64,000 nt of DNA from Maniola hyperantus (GCF_902806685.2 NC_048553.1:1674001-1738000); one strand, 5' to 3'; numbered from the stretch's first letter, positions 9,572 through 20,880 are shown. The notes: generated from the letters alone by a model not told the origin. Numbers and translations: made by a program.

Positions 9572-9802
9572 ATCCATACTAATATTATAAATGCGAAAGT
9601 GTGTCAGTCAGTCTGTCTCTCTGTCTGTCTGCTAGCTTTTCACGGCTCAACGGTTTAACCGATTTTGATGAAATTTGGTACAGAGTTAGCTTACATCCCG
9701 GGGAGGGACAAACGCTACTTCTAATCCCGGAAAATCAATGAGTTCCCACAGGATTTTTAAAAACCTAACTCCACGCGGACGAAGTCGCGGGAATCAGCTA
9801 GT
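9572..9802 (+). mobile_element. Short retroposon, family B1
   Basis: It begins ATCCATACTAATATTATAAA, has a TGTC-rich stretch, then GCTAGCTTTTCACGG, GATGAAATTTGGTACAGAG and GTTCCCACAGGATTTTT, and ends ACGCGGACGAAGTCGCGGG then CAGCTAGT. It is a non-coding short interspersed element. Confidence 0.88.
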
Positions 9803-9837
9803 AAATAATAAAATTAACTAGGTAAGTGCTAATTATA

Positions 9838-9937
9838 TATCTCTCGGTAGGAAAGGCATTCCGAAACAGTGGTAGATGCATCAAAAGTACTTGTAAAAGT
9901 TTAATTGAATAAAAATATTTTTATTTTATTTATTTAT
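9838..9937 (-). repeat. Family O fragment
   Basis: The reverse complement of the segment holding CCACTGGTTCGGAATGCC and TTCCTACCGAGAAGAACC found at 19612, 27650 and 34955. This is probably a retroelement 3' region. Confidence 0.7.
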
Positions 9938-10127
9938 TTAAATGCGAAAGTGTGTGTATCTGTCTGTTTACTAGCTTTTCACGGCCCATCGGTGTAACCA
10001 ATTTAGACGAAATTTGGTAAACAGATAGCTTGCATCCCGGGAATGGGCATAGACTACTTTAGTACCGGAAAATTAAAGAGATTCCGGGGGATTTTTGAAA
10101 TACCTTAGTGTACATGGACAAAGTTGA
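9938..10127 (+). mobile_element. Family B1, divergent
   Basis: AAATGCGAAAGTGTGTGTAT, GCTTTTCACGGCCCATCGGT and AGCTTGCATCCCGGG mark a B1 copy. The end is degraded. A C element follows after about 20 bp. Confidence 0.75.
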
Positions 10128-10147
10128 TCATTTATCATACTCATATA

Positions 10148-10365
10148 ATATATTGTATAAAAGGAAAAGCTGACTGACTGACTGATCTATCAATACACAT
10201 CTGAAACTATTGGACGGATCGGGCTAAAATTCGGCATGCAGATAGCTAAGTATTATCACAGAATATATATGGTATTATGACGTAGACATCCACTATGAAA
10301 GGGTTTTTGAAAATTCAACCTCTAAGGGGTAAAATAGGGGTTTGGAATTTGTATAGTCCACGTAT
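10148..10365 (+). mobile_element. Family C, end truncated
   Basis: Starts with TATAAAAGGAAAAGCTGACTG and stops near TAGTCCACG, lacking the usual terminus. Confidence 0.78.
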
Positions 10366-10678
10366 GGATACTATATCACTTCAAATTTGTTTCTAATCAA
10401 AAATTGGCAACCCTAAACCAAGCCTAAAAACGACAAAACTCTTATTAAGAAAGGTAAATAGGATTTTTTCCTTACGCCCAATAAAATACGACCCCCGTAG
10501 GGTGCGTATTAATTTTTACGTCGGGCCTTATAAATTTTCATAGCCATAATTAACTTAGAAATTAACATAAGGCCATAAAACAGCTAACGAAATTTTTAGA
10601 TAGCGTTTACACAGTGAAAATCATAAAATTAAAATGGCGGCAGGTGAAGGTTCGCGCATAGACAAAGGTGAGCTATAG

Positions 10679-11083
10679 ACGTAGATAGAATAATAGGTAG
10701 ATGTACCTAAGTAGGTACTGTGTAACCGTGTATGAGATAACGATAGCACGACGTAACGATGAATAACACGACAAAATTATTACCATTGTTTAGTAGTCAA
10801 TATTTGTATTAACCGATCAACAATATTTGTATAAAACGTTTTTTATGTGAAAACAAGTAAATAACTCATGAGAAATACAATTACGCCACGAATTCTCAAA
10901 GTTTGTTTTGCAACTTCTTGTATGTATTCTTGAAAAATACAGTTACACGATAGGGGGCAAAAAATAGGTTAGCTGCGTCTCTGTTTATCACATTAGTAAC
11001 TTTATCTGTGCTCTCGTTTTAGTGCGAATGAGAAAGCAAACGTTCCTGCATCTAACTTTATTACTCTATCTACGGCTGTGGGA
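10679..11083. mobile_element. MITE family L, copy 1
   Basis: Terminal inverted sequences begin CGTAGATAGA at the left and end TCTATCTACG at the right. The body is shared with 42482-42893. Flanks GCTATAGA and GCTGTGGG match at 5 of 8 positions, with only A/G differences, consistent with an aged 8-bp target duplication. Confidence 0.78.
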
Positions 11084-11229
11084 CAGGCACAAAGAAATTG
11101 TATGTACTACTATGTAGTGGCATGATTGGCAATTTTAAATGTGTCCGAGGCAAAAAGCCTCTTTGGGTCACTGGGCTAGGCGAAATCAATTAGGTTAGGA
11201 AAAAAGTCAAGTCAAATAATTTATTCAAT

Positions 11230-11780
11230 AGGTCGATTTCGTAAAACCTGCATCAATCATTATTACAATCTCAATTGGGTATTTGACTCCAATTATTTTA
11301 TTATTTTATGATAAACTAGGATAAAAATAATGACGTAAACTGAAAAAACTAATTAAGTCGATCAAATAACAAAAAAGTTATAAGCATTTAAATATTTCTG
11401 ATTAGACAAAGATAGCGATGTAGCATTTTGACGTCACACCTTGTGGCACTATATGGCACTAGCCATATTGTAGCTTCGTGCGGTTTCACACAAATTTTCG
11501 TTATGCGAGAAAGGGATAGAAGACCCTCTCACTCCAAAATTAAAATGCCTGTAACTTTGTAAATCTTTGTTGGATTTTAATATTATTTTCAGCGTTCGTT
11601 ATTATTTTCATCCTAGTTTATAATAAAGTTATAATATTGAGCAAATTCAAAAGTAGGAAAAAAACCTAAATTGGCTGAATTTGTGCTGAATTTGCATTAC
11701 AATGATGTAATGGTGATAACTAATTACGTAAACTTAAAACTGAAGCTACGAGGGTCAAGATCTCACGACTAAAAGTAAAA
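11230..11780. repeat. Family N copy split by a family M insertion
   Basis: N sequence runs to TTACAATCTC near 11272 and resumes at GGCTGAATTTGTGC after 11672. The tail (GATAACTAATTACGTAAAC, then CTTAAAACTGAAGCTACG) recurs near 40480-40515. Confidence 0.65.
11273..11672. mobile_element. MITE family M, copy 1
   Basis: The left terminus AATTGGGTATTTGACTCC matches, inverted, the right end of the copy at 36853-37236. The middle holds ATGACGTAAACTGAAAAAAC and TGACGTCA-type sequence. About 400 bp, no coding capacity. Confidence 0.78.
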
Positions 11781-12365
11781 TATGTACTTAGGAAAAGTGA
11801 AGAAAAGGCCTTGTTTTTTTTCATAAAATGTACAGAAGAAAAATTAACAAAGATACTGCACGATCACAATTTTGATAACATAGAGGAATGAGGGTAATAC
11901 AATATCGCACATGACATGTAGGTACTGTTTACTCGTTATCATATACAAATATCAGCCAATTGGACCGATAGTATTTCATTTTTCGAAAAAGTAATGTCTA
12001 TCTACTTTTCTTCTTTAGTCTGTGGGCTTGCGTTCGAATTACGAAAAAATCTAACAAAAAAAACAGGACTCAAAACATCTTAGCGGATTTGAAAATAGAA
12101 CGTATCGCCGGAAGCGGAAACGACGCTACCCGCCGTTGACAGCTAATTATGTCTTTTGGGATCGGATGGTAATTACTAATTCCTGATCGACAAGTTTTTC
12201 TCAAATCATAAGTGTATCTCCCCATATACCTAGTTCTGTCATTGACCTGTCAACCTACGTATTTATTGACAGTAGCGTGTTCACGAAACTGTCAAGAATT
12301 TAATGTCATACGGGCTTCTTGTTCACATACCTATCTGTCACATGCAGCGCTACAGCTAATAGATA
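11781..12365. other. AT-rich intron, nothing recognised
   Basis: No repeats shared within the window and no recognised coding frame. Confidence 0.4.
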
Positions 12366-12555
12366 AAGTGTGTTTGTTTGTTGATTTGTCCTTCAAAAAC
12401 GCTGCAACAAAGCAACGGCGTGATTTTTTGTATGGATGAAGTAAAAGACCTGGCGAGTGGCATAGGCAATATTTTACTCCCAAAAATCAAAGAGTTCCCA
12501 CGGGATTTCGAAAAACCTAAATCCACACGGATGAAGTCGCGGGCAGCAGCTAGTC
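12366..12555 (+). mobile_element. Family B2
   Basis: B2 differs from B1 in its first half: GTTTGTTGATTTGTCCTTCA, GCGTGATTTTTTGTATGGAT. The second half (AATCAAAGAGTTCCCACGGG, CGGATGAAGTCGCGGGCAG) is shared with B1. A C element follows directly. Confidence 0.82.
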
Positions 12556-12804
12556 GAAATATAAAAGAAGATAAGTTTACTGACTAACTGACTGACTGAG
12601 TGATCTATCAATGCACAGTTCAAATTACTGGACGGGTCGGGCTGAAATTTGGCCTGCAGATAGCTATTGCCTATTAATATGACGTACCTAGGTATCCGCT
12701 ATGAAAGGATTTATGAAAATTGAACCCCTAAGAGGGAGAGAAATAGGAAATAGGGGTATGAAATGTATGCAGTCCACGCGAACGAAGTCGCAAACATAAG
12801 CTAG
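12556..12804 (+). mobile_element. Family C abutting B2
   Basis: AAATATAAAAGAAGATAAG with repeated ACTG, the GACGGGTCGGGCTGAAATTT core and the GAAGTCGC...CATAAGCTAGT end. Head-to-tail with the preceding B2. Confidence 0.82.
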
Positions 12805-14040
12805 TAGGTAAACAATAAATTGAAAATAGAATCGGAAAATGATTACAAATCATACAAGATTGATATCGATAACCGGATTGGTAATTAATCGGTAGTCAGT
12901 ACTTACGTACGTAGGTACTATGAGGATTGAATGACTCTAATCTGTCAAATAATAAAATACAGACGAGCAATAAATTTAGACAGATATTATAGGACACACA
13001 TGCTCGTAAGTAGACAGATATTTGACACACCAAAGGAGTCAAATGTTGTCATTAAACAATCTATAACATGTCTATAACAAACAAGATTTCAATGTATATT
13101 TTAGATTTCACTTTTTTAAAGCATGTGTTTCGTCTAGCAGGTGATTGTTGTGGTTTGTTTAGTACCAATTTGAATTTTACAACTGTTGAAATCCATATTT
13201 ATGACCACAAAATGTTGAATGGTGCGTGTTAGCGGTCGTGAGCATAGACTGTCAACTGTTTCCGCTAAAACTTGATAATGTAACGATGCGTTCAGAAATC
13301 AGAAAATATAATCTGAACACAGATAGCGCGTTACACTTATTTCTATGGTAACGGTTAAAAGGTTTTCATTTTGTTCATAATTATTTTGAATTATGTACTT
13401 GTTACGGCTCTGGATTCTAGCCATTTAATTAGTAGGTAGAGATACGTAACTATTTACTAGAAACGCAGTAGGTAGCACTTTAAAATCAAATTTTATTAAA
13501 AAATCTATAGGTACCTAATCATGAGAGACAATCTAAGGTTGAAGTTTTGACGATAAAATAAATAAAAACCTATATATGGCAATGAAATAAATTTCAAATA
13601 ATCCGTCGTTTGTGACCGATGTGATGTCCAATCTATTCTTAACCTGGAGAAAGCGACGAAGATGACATCGTAACTCTTCCAATATCCAAATTTGGGATTG
13701 CTGTCCCATTAATTCCTAAACGTTACTACCGCTCCTGAGTTTTACGGAAATATAACCTTTAATATGAACTAATATAGGTGATACAATCGCATGAATATGA
13801 TCACCCGATACGATTATTTAAGTAAACTGTTGATGTCTTTAATGAGATATTACGGCATTCCGGGCCCCGACTCGGAGCCCCGATTATCGTTACGAACATC
13901 AAACTCTTTCCAGAAATTTAAATTTGGAACCGGGATTGAGATATGGTGTGTTTCTGAACGAATTCTTACTTTTTTAATTTGAAACGTGATATATAATGGC
14001 AGTTCGTTGACGTTCCGTTTCGTCTTTTTGATAATTCTTC
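12805..14040. other. AT-rich intron, nothing recognised
   Basis: Scattered TAGGTA motifs. No gene or window repeat seen. Confidence 0.4.
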
Positions 14041-14259
14041 TTCGAATTCGAAGTTTGAAAATTTAAAATAGAAACTTTTTTGTTTACGAAGCTCACATGA
14101 CCTGCCAGTTACAATTTGTGAAGCTTTAAATAAGTAGGTAGGTATACTAGTTTTTTTAACCGCGATTCGGATGCCATTACAAATCCTATTCGAATTCCGA
14201 ATTCAAAATAGATTTTTTTTTGTTTCGCAAACCACTTGACCTGCCAGTTGCAATTTACA
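14041..14259 (+). repeat. Imperfect direct duplication, about 150 bp apart
   Basis: TTCGAATTCGAAGTTTG ... TGACCTGCCAGTTACAATTT (14041-14116) recurs as TTCGAATTCCGAATTC ... TGACCTGCCAGTTGCAATTT (14189-14256), with AT-rich sequence between. Confidence 0.7.
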
Positions 14260-16949
14260 AATTTAAATTATTCTTTTTTTGTATCGGGTGGGTGCCATTA
14301 TACAGGTATTTTTAAAGCATTTTTAAAGAGGACTCCTCCAAGAGGAGTGCCAAGAGCGTGGGATGTACAAAACCAGCTCGCAATGTGTGCCACGGTCGCT
14401 TCGCGATTAAAAGGTTTTTTTTTCAGTAATACCACAGAATAAATAATAGTCTGTAATACGCCACTTCCCGCGCTAATGCTCTGTGGGTGTGACTAGGACG
14501 TGTGTATATTAGAACGTAGGTGTTACTGACATACCTACCTACTAAAAATGGTATACATTTTTGTATGTTTGTTAAGAATTTAACAAATCAATCATCGGGT
14601 GTATTTACCAAAAACCAAAACCTTTAAAATGAACTCAAACATGTTAGAGACCTAAAAAAAGTATATCCATCCTTGTGTATAAAAAAGGTGTTTCTGTAAA
14701 CTGGTCTTTTAAACTAAGAAAGAGAGACGCTTTTCATATTTTCATAAAATACATTATCTATCTAGGTCTGACTAGTGATCAAGGCCTCAAAAGTGCTAAA
14801 ACCCAGAGCCGTTATGCCAATTAAAAAATAGCACCAATGACATTTGCCAAAATTTAATTTTAACGGTCAATTAGCTAACGGCGCGATCGAGTTTTCTCGC
14901 AAACAAGTACCTACAACCCTTTTTTATTTAAACAAGAAAAAAATTCATTTAAACTAGACAAACATCCATTTCTCATACTTTTCAGTACTTATGTAGTAGG
15001 TATTATGTATAGCAATGTAGGTATATCCTGCTAGTTTACATTTTATTTACATAACTACATATAAAATGACCGAAGCATAGAGGCAGATGCAAAAACCGCC
15101 CGACATTCTGATCGGGGCCCATCGAATACCTTTTTATCCTTTTGTACCTTTTATTTCTTTTTAATTTAAAAACCTGAATCGGCATTTAAATGAGCCCCGA
15201 TAGGTTCGCACCTCACTTCACTATGATAAATATTTTCTGTGCGTTCCGATTTTTATTGTTATTTGTTTTAAATAGATAACGTCTTTTAAATGGATATTTT
15301 TACTGTACAATATTAGGTAGGTATATTTGGATCTTTGCCTGTAATTTTGAATTGAGAACCACATCCTTTTTGGAAGTCGGTTAAAAACAACAGGTATGGA
15401 TTTATAGCTTAATTTTATTCTCATTCCATTTTTGAACATGACTCTCTAATACAGTTCTCCGTAACCTAGAACGGCTCGTCCAGGAAAATATGATGTGATT
15501 AATAAAAGCATAGACAAGAAACATACAGAAATAATACATGTTTTAACAACATTCGCTTATTTTTTTTACGATGACGCATTACATCTATAAAGTTTTTAAT
15601 GAATGAAACCACAGATTGTAAGTGGAAATAATGTCGCACTACGCGTTAATGCCGGTGCGTTGTTATGTTATAAAAGTGGGTCGTAAACCCGAGGGTCCCA
15701 GGTTCGGAGCCCGTAAACTAACAAATCTGACCTACATCGTAAATCACTTAGCCACGCTGTTACAGATAACGTTTATGTTACGAACAAAATATGAAATAAA
15801 AGTTCGGTTCGTTAACGATTATTGCATTCCTTTGAATAGGTAAGTTTACATGTCTAAAAACCTGTGCTACTTTTTTTTCGCTGATGATTTTTCAAGTTTT
15901 TAATTGGCAATCTGCATTCCAAAACTTGTTTCAAAAATGGAACTTGTAATTAGGTTTTAAACCAGCTACAAAAAAAGAAGTTTATGTGTAGGAATGTATG
16001 TATGGCCGTAATTATCTCAAAAACTAATGAACCGATTTTGATATTATTTTTCACTATCATAATTCATATATTTTTAGGAACGTTTTAGTGTATAACACAC
16101 CTCGGTGTTATTCTTATGAACGAAGTAATACCCATAGATGTACATACATTCAGTCACCAATATTTTAATTTCTCCGAGGTTTCTGAATCGATTTGAGAAA
16201 TTTTTTTTAAAGCTTGGTTACATTTTAGAAGGATTGGGGTGGGGACTTCACTTTGTATTTTTACTCGTTTATAAATAAAAATAAGTTAACTTAAATTGTT
16301 TTATTTTATTTAGTAGGCTCTTAGTATGTGATAATTATTTGAAGAAATTCCTATTCTTGTAAGGAAAATGTCAAAAATATAGTATCTCTACATTAATGTA
16401 GGGGCAGCTTTAATAATTATTTTTGGGTCGTCTTCAAAATAAAAAAGGAATAAATCTAATAAAGGCGGTATTACCGCAGGAATCTGGACGTCCACAGACC
16501 ACATAACGTAATTAGGGTACAGTCAGTCGCGACTACATAAAAAATCCTGCCAGTGGGGACCAATCACAGCGATCGCGCGACGTAAAAAGACCCAATTCGA
16601 ATTTCGAACCCGATGTGACCGCCAGCGGCCATGTTTAAAATATTAAAAGCATAAATCAAAAACGTTATTGGATATTTTAATGTAGAAATAATTTCGGCGT
16701 TCGTTAAATTGGTGTATCCTGCATGTTAAGCGAGTTCTTTCTATGTACATTATTAGGTAGGATAATCGATGAAGATACACCGAACACCCATGTCCAACAA
16801 TAATCGACGAGTCGATGCTCTATTAGTCATCACGGGTAACATTGTAAACGGTTCAACCGTTGAACTGAATCGCTGACTCAGGTCTCTACCTATTATCATT
16901 CACGAGATACTGGTTACAGACAGACAGACGGACGAACGGACGAACGAAA
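14260..16949. other. Intron with few repeats
   Basis: It contains a family K piece (GAAGTCGGTTAAAAAC at 15373), a segment with AAAACTAATGAACCGATTTT at 16019 typical of a degraded retroposon, and a family A-like remnant near 16900-16945 (GACAGACAGACGGACG). Nothing coding is recognised. Confidence 0.4.
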
Positions 16950-17142
16950 GGAAAAGGTGACTGACTGATCTATCAAAGCAAAGCTCAAACTACTGGACGG
17001 ATCGTGCTGAAAGGCATACAGATAGAGATTATGACTTTGATATCCACTAAGAAAGGATTTATGGAAATTCAATCCCTAAGGGCTTAAAATAAGGGTTTGA
17101 AAGTGTAGGCCACGCGGAGGAAGTCGCGTGCATAAAGTAGTA
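16950..17142 (+). mobile_element. Family C
   Basis: AAAGGAAAAGGTGACTGACT start, GGACGGATCGTGCTGAAAGG core, CACGCGGAGGAAGTCGCGTG end. Confidence 0.8.
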
Positions 17143-17982
17143 TACTATAGATCCTATTGTGCTCGATATGTGAGTTTTTTATGAAACTTTTAATTATTAT
17201 TTAAGCTTCGAAAAAACATCACCTGTGAACGTTGCGTAGTGGAGCGGAAACGGATCCAGCTAACGGCATCGTTCCTTTTTTGTCTATGCTTTTATTTCGA
17301 CAAAAACCATAGACAAGATAGAAGCCGACATGTATGGGATATGAGCATCAAAAAAACTGTTTTGAAAGACACAGGTTTGTATTAACTATGATTGTAGGTA
17401 CCAAGACATCATTTACTTATGTAGAGTACCTACATGGAATATAGGTTTTTAAATTCTGATACCAGTTAGCCCTTGACTGCAATGTCACCTGGTGATAGAT
17501 GGAAGCGGGCTAACTTGAAAGGGTTTCTAATGTAGTTTCATATATGTACTTAGTTGAAATACGAATCTTATATCTACGAATGTATAAGCTTTGTCTATCT
17601 AGAGTTAGTACATCTGTATCGTACCTACTTATATGTTATTTATCGAATCAATCTCATCCTGTTCCATTTTTAAAAACAATAAATACATAATAACATCCCG
17701 CGGTCATACTAAAGGAGTCATTGCGTCTTAAAGTTCCTTGACTCAGGCCCGCGGCTCCCGCTCGATATTTTGAATTTGGAATGTTTTGTTTTTTTATTCG
17801 TATTCGTTTTTAAATGGCCTTTATCTCGCCCTCCAGCCAGCGATTCGTAGACGTATCGCATTTCGGGTTATCTCGTTACAGGCAGCTTTTGTTCTTTGCG
17901 TTTTACCTATGCATTCTTTTTTCGAAAATTTTCTGGTTACAGAACGGGCTTCGTAACAAATCTAATACAGAGGTACGTAGTA
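17143..17982. other. Intron with one family P remnant
   Basis: GTTAGCCCTTGACTGCAATG and GATAGATGGAAGCGGGCTAA at 17466-17516 are family P. The rest is unassigned. Confidence 0.45.
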
Positions 17983-18149
17983 TAAGTCCCGCAAATTGCT
18001 ATTGCGCTGGAACCATGTATCATTAACATCGAAATGACGTCATTTTGACGTCAGCCGAAATAAAAATATATACCATCAGCTCGAAACTTATGTCCAGTGC
18101 TGACGTCATTAAAATGGCGACCACGCGCATTAGAAATTTGCGGGACTTA
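17983..18149. mobile_element. MITE family I, copy 1, with TA target duplication
   Basis: Perfect 15-bp terminal inverted repeats (TAAGTCCCGCAAATT) flanked by TA on both sides; 167 bp. The interior carries three TGACGTCA palindromes at 18035, 18046 and 18101. A second copy lies at 38087. TA duplication fits Tc1/mariner-like mobilisation, though other superfamilies also use TA. Confidence 0.87.
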
Positions 18150-18332
18150 TACAAGTGTAAATTAATAGGTGATTTAAGTCACACCTGACAGGTCAAGTTT
18201 ACCACAACATTGCATTGTAATCGGTATCGAGTCCTAAGACAAATGTAAGTAAATATTAATTGGATGAGTGCTACACCGCCACCGGCTGAAAAAACAGCTG
18301 AAAATCCTCACAGAGATTTTTTTTTAATTTAT

Positions 18333-18450
18333 AGACTAGCGCTTGGCTGCAATCAGACCTGGTCGCAAGTGATGATGTAGCCTAAGATGGTGCACACTTG
18401 CCTATTCAGTCTTGAAGGTACGCATATTATAATTGGAGGATTATAATAGT
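18333..18450 (+). repeat. Family P fragment
   Basis: AGCGCTTGGCTGCAATCAGA, AGTGATGATGTAGCCTAAGA and TTGCCTATTCAGTCTTGAAG are a tail segment widespread in Lepidoptera. Confidence 0.6.
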
Positions 18451-18635
18451 GCGTTGAGAAAGGACTCACAATATTATATTTTGCTCTATATTGTATCAAC
18501 TGTCTTGTACTTTTGACACTGCTTTTGATAAGTCCTTGGGAAGTCCTTTCTCAAATTTTACGCATTTTACACACGTTAAAATTAATATAATAATAACCCT
18601 CTGTTTTCATCGGTAGTTAAAAGCAGTTATTTGTA

Positions 18636-18662
18636 TGCTATCTGTATATATTACAGATAGCA
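18636..18662. repeat. 11-bp perfect stem with 5-nt loop
   Basis: TGCTATCTGTA and TACAGATAGCA lie just before the tandem duplication. Confidence 0.75.
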
Positions 18663-18689
18663 ATATTGTATAATCAAACCGCGTGTTTA

Positions 18690-19475
18690 TCACCAAACTC
18701 GGATACTACAGCTATCTTCGTCTTGTCTGTCTGTCCTCAGGTTTTTACCATAAATTCGGTGTCGGTCAGGTGTCCACGCCGTGAATGGGCGCGCTCGCAT
18801 TTCGTGTGTTTTTTGCCCTTATCGCCCATTTCGGCGACCCGTTGGAGACCAGTCCGGTTCTTGTCGTCTCTCGTCATTATACACTCGGCGTGTAACGGGA
18901 ACGCGGAGAACTCCGCGGTTTTTGTCGGTGACCAAATCGCGCGTCGACGATTATGCGATGATCGCTTAGAAATTTCCAACATGATAATTTTGCTTGAGAG
19001 CCGCTATAGCCTAGTGGTTGCGATGTCTGTCTCCTACTCGAGAGGTCAGGGGTTCGATCCTGAGCATGCACCTCTGAGTAAAGACCTGTCAAACAAACTA
19101 GGATTCTACAGCGTCTTGTCTTTCTGCCGTAATTTTTTTGCCATAATTTGGTGTCCGTGGTGTCTGTCAGATATTCGCTCCGTGAATGGGCGCGCTCGCA
19201 TTTCGTGTCTTTTTGCCCTTATCGCCCATTTCGGCGACCCATTGGAGACCAGTCCGGTTCTTGTCGTCTCGCGTCATTATACACTCGTCGTATAACGGGA
19301 ACGCGGAGAACTCCGCGGTTTTTGTCGGCGACCAAATCGCAAGTGTGAGACGATCATTTAGAAGTTTCTAACAAAGTTAATTTTGCTTGAAAGCCGTGAT
19401 AGCCTAGTGGTTACCGGTTAAGGCATTCGTCTTCTACTCGGGAGGTTGGGGATTCGATGCGGGGCACGCACCTCG
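18690..19475 (+). repeat. GC-rich tandem duplication of an about 400-bp unit with a tRNA-like 3' part (family J)
   Basis: Two copies in direct order about 395-401 bp apart share GTGAATGGGCGCGCTCGCAT (18781 and 19182), TTGGAGACCAGTCCGGTTCT and ACGCGGAGAACTCCGCGG. Each ends with a tRNA-like segment containing GCCTAGTGG and GGGTTCGAT or GGATTCGAT (around 19009 and 19402). CpG content is far above the surroundings. Open frames across it come from the repeat itself. Confidence 0.82.
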
Positions 19476-19545
19476 AACTTTTCGGAGTTTTCCATAATGA
19501 TCTCAAGAATTGTAAAGTCTGACAATCCGCACTTGGCTAGTGGTG
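19391..19545 (+). mobile_element. tRNA-derived SINE, family E (truncated)
   Basis: Box A-like TAGCCTAGTGGTTACCGG and box B-like GGGGATTCGATG are followed by the E body (AACTTTTCGGAGTT, CCGCACTTGGCTAG). It forms the end of the second tandem unit. Confidence 0.6.
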
Positions 19546-19611
19546 AATTATGAAGAATAAAAGAACAGAATAGAATAATATAGAGTAGAAGAATAGAATA
19601 TGTTTTTAATC

Positions 19612-19695
19612 AAGTAGACTTTTTACAAGCGCTTTCGAATAGTCGGGTAGTTTTAATTTACCACTGGTTCGGAATGCCGTTCCTACCGAGAAGAA
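19612..19695 (+). repeat. Family O fragment
   Basis: TTTTTACAAGCGCTTTCGAA, CCACTGGTTCGGAATGCC and TCCTACCGAGAAGAAC are shared with 27650 and 34955. Confidence 0.7.
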
Positions 19696-19810
19696 CTCTC
19701 ATCCTGAGAGGAGACCCGTACGAAGTAATGGGCTGGCGATAGAGTGTTGATGATCCCATCTTTTTTTTTGTTGTAGCTTCAGAAGGTGGATTTGTGAACT
19801 ATATGTAGGT

Positions 19811-20001
19811 ACAACCACAGATAATAAAATTAAACCTCAAGAGTACCTATGCATATACAAGGTTTTGCATGAAAACAAAATCGTAAAATGTTGGCGGGGG
19901 ACAGGGGAGAATGCTTTGTTGTGATTGGTGGACTCAAAGGTCACGTAATCAAGACAATGTGCGGAATGAGGGTACCGAACGGGCGTGGGCCGACTTTTAT
20001 G
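19811..20001. repeat. Left arm of an about 190-bp inverted repeat
   Basis: From ACAACCACAG to GGGCCGACTTTTAT. It is the reverse complement, with few differences, of 20871-21052. Both arms contain CACGTAATCAAGA and GCGGAATGAGGGTACCGAAC. Confidence 0.85.
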
Positions 20002-20250
20002 CTAAGGAACTGCCTATAGCTTGGCGATAGGAGGTCTGTGAGGTACAACATATTATATTTGGCAATTTCTAAACGAACGAGACGTACACATCACAACTAC
20101 CTATATGTATGATAATATTAATTAGTGTCATATAATTCAAATGTTCATCCGACCGTGAGTCGCCGTAACACAGAATTAATCTACTCGTCAATATTATGGT
20201 CAATTTTTTTTACGAAACTAGTTCGGCTATAGTTGAGCCAACGTATTATG

Positions 20251-20376
20251 TTACTAGATGATACCCGCGACTTCGTCCGCGTGGATTTAGGTTTTTTTTA
20301 GGGTTCCGTATCTCAAAAGGAAAAACGAAACCCTTATAGGATCACTTTGTTGTCTGTCTGTCTGTATGTCTGTTTT

Positions 20377-20451
<75 letters not shown>

Positions 20452-20453
20452 GC

Positions 20454-20485
<32 letters not shown>

Positions 20486-20880
20486 AAGAAACCTACAGGG
20501 TACCTACTTCCCGTTGACCTAGAATCATGAAATTTGGCAGGTAGGTAGATCCTATAGCTGACATTTGGGGATAAATCTAAAAACCGTGAATTTAGGGTTA
20601 GATCACACAAAAAAATTTAAATTGTGGTCATGAACTAATAATTAGTATTTTCAACTTTCGAAGAGAGTGACTATATCAAGTGGGGTATCATATGAAAGGT
20701 CTTCACCTGTACATTCAAAAACAGATTTTTATTTATTTTTATGCATCATAGTTTTTGAATTATCGTGCAAAATGTCAAAAAAATACGACTGTAGTACAGA
20801 ACCCTCATTGCGCGAGCCTGACTCGCACTTGGCCGGTTTTTTTTAAATCCCGTGGAAACTGCTTTTCCAGAATAAAAAGT
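20251..20880 (-). mobile_element. Family B copy split by family A
   Basis: CTAGATGATACCCGCGACTT to TTTAGGTTTTTTT (20251-20292) and AAATCCCGTGGAAACTGC to AATAAAAAGT (20849-20880) are consecutive parts of one B element. Family A sits in the T run between them. Confidence 0.82.
20293..20848 (+). mobile_element. Family A element, full length with expanded GTCT array
   Basis: From AGGGTTCCGTATCTCAAAAG to GACTCGCACTTGGCCGG. A microsatellite of GTCT/CTGT units spans 20350-20485, far longer than in the other copies. Open frames rich in Thr-Asp-Arg-Gln here are translated microsatellite. Confidence 0.9.

Noticed and set aside
18666..19295. 209-codon plus-strand open frame
   Set aside because: It runs through the GC-rich tandem repeat, and the two repeat copies are read in different frames, so it is not a conserved protein.
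20287..20610. Frame encoding Thr-Asp-Arg-Gln repeats
   Set aside because: It is the translated GTCT microsatellite of a family A element; the frames at 50714-50975 are the same artefact in a B element.
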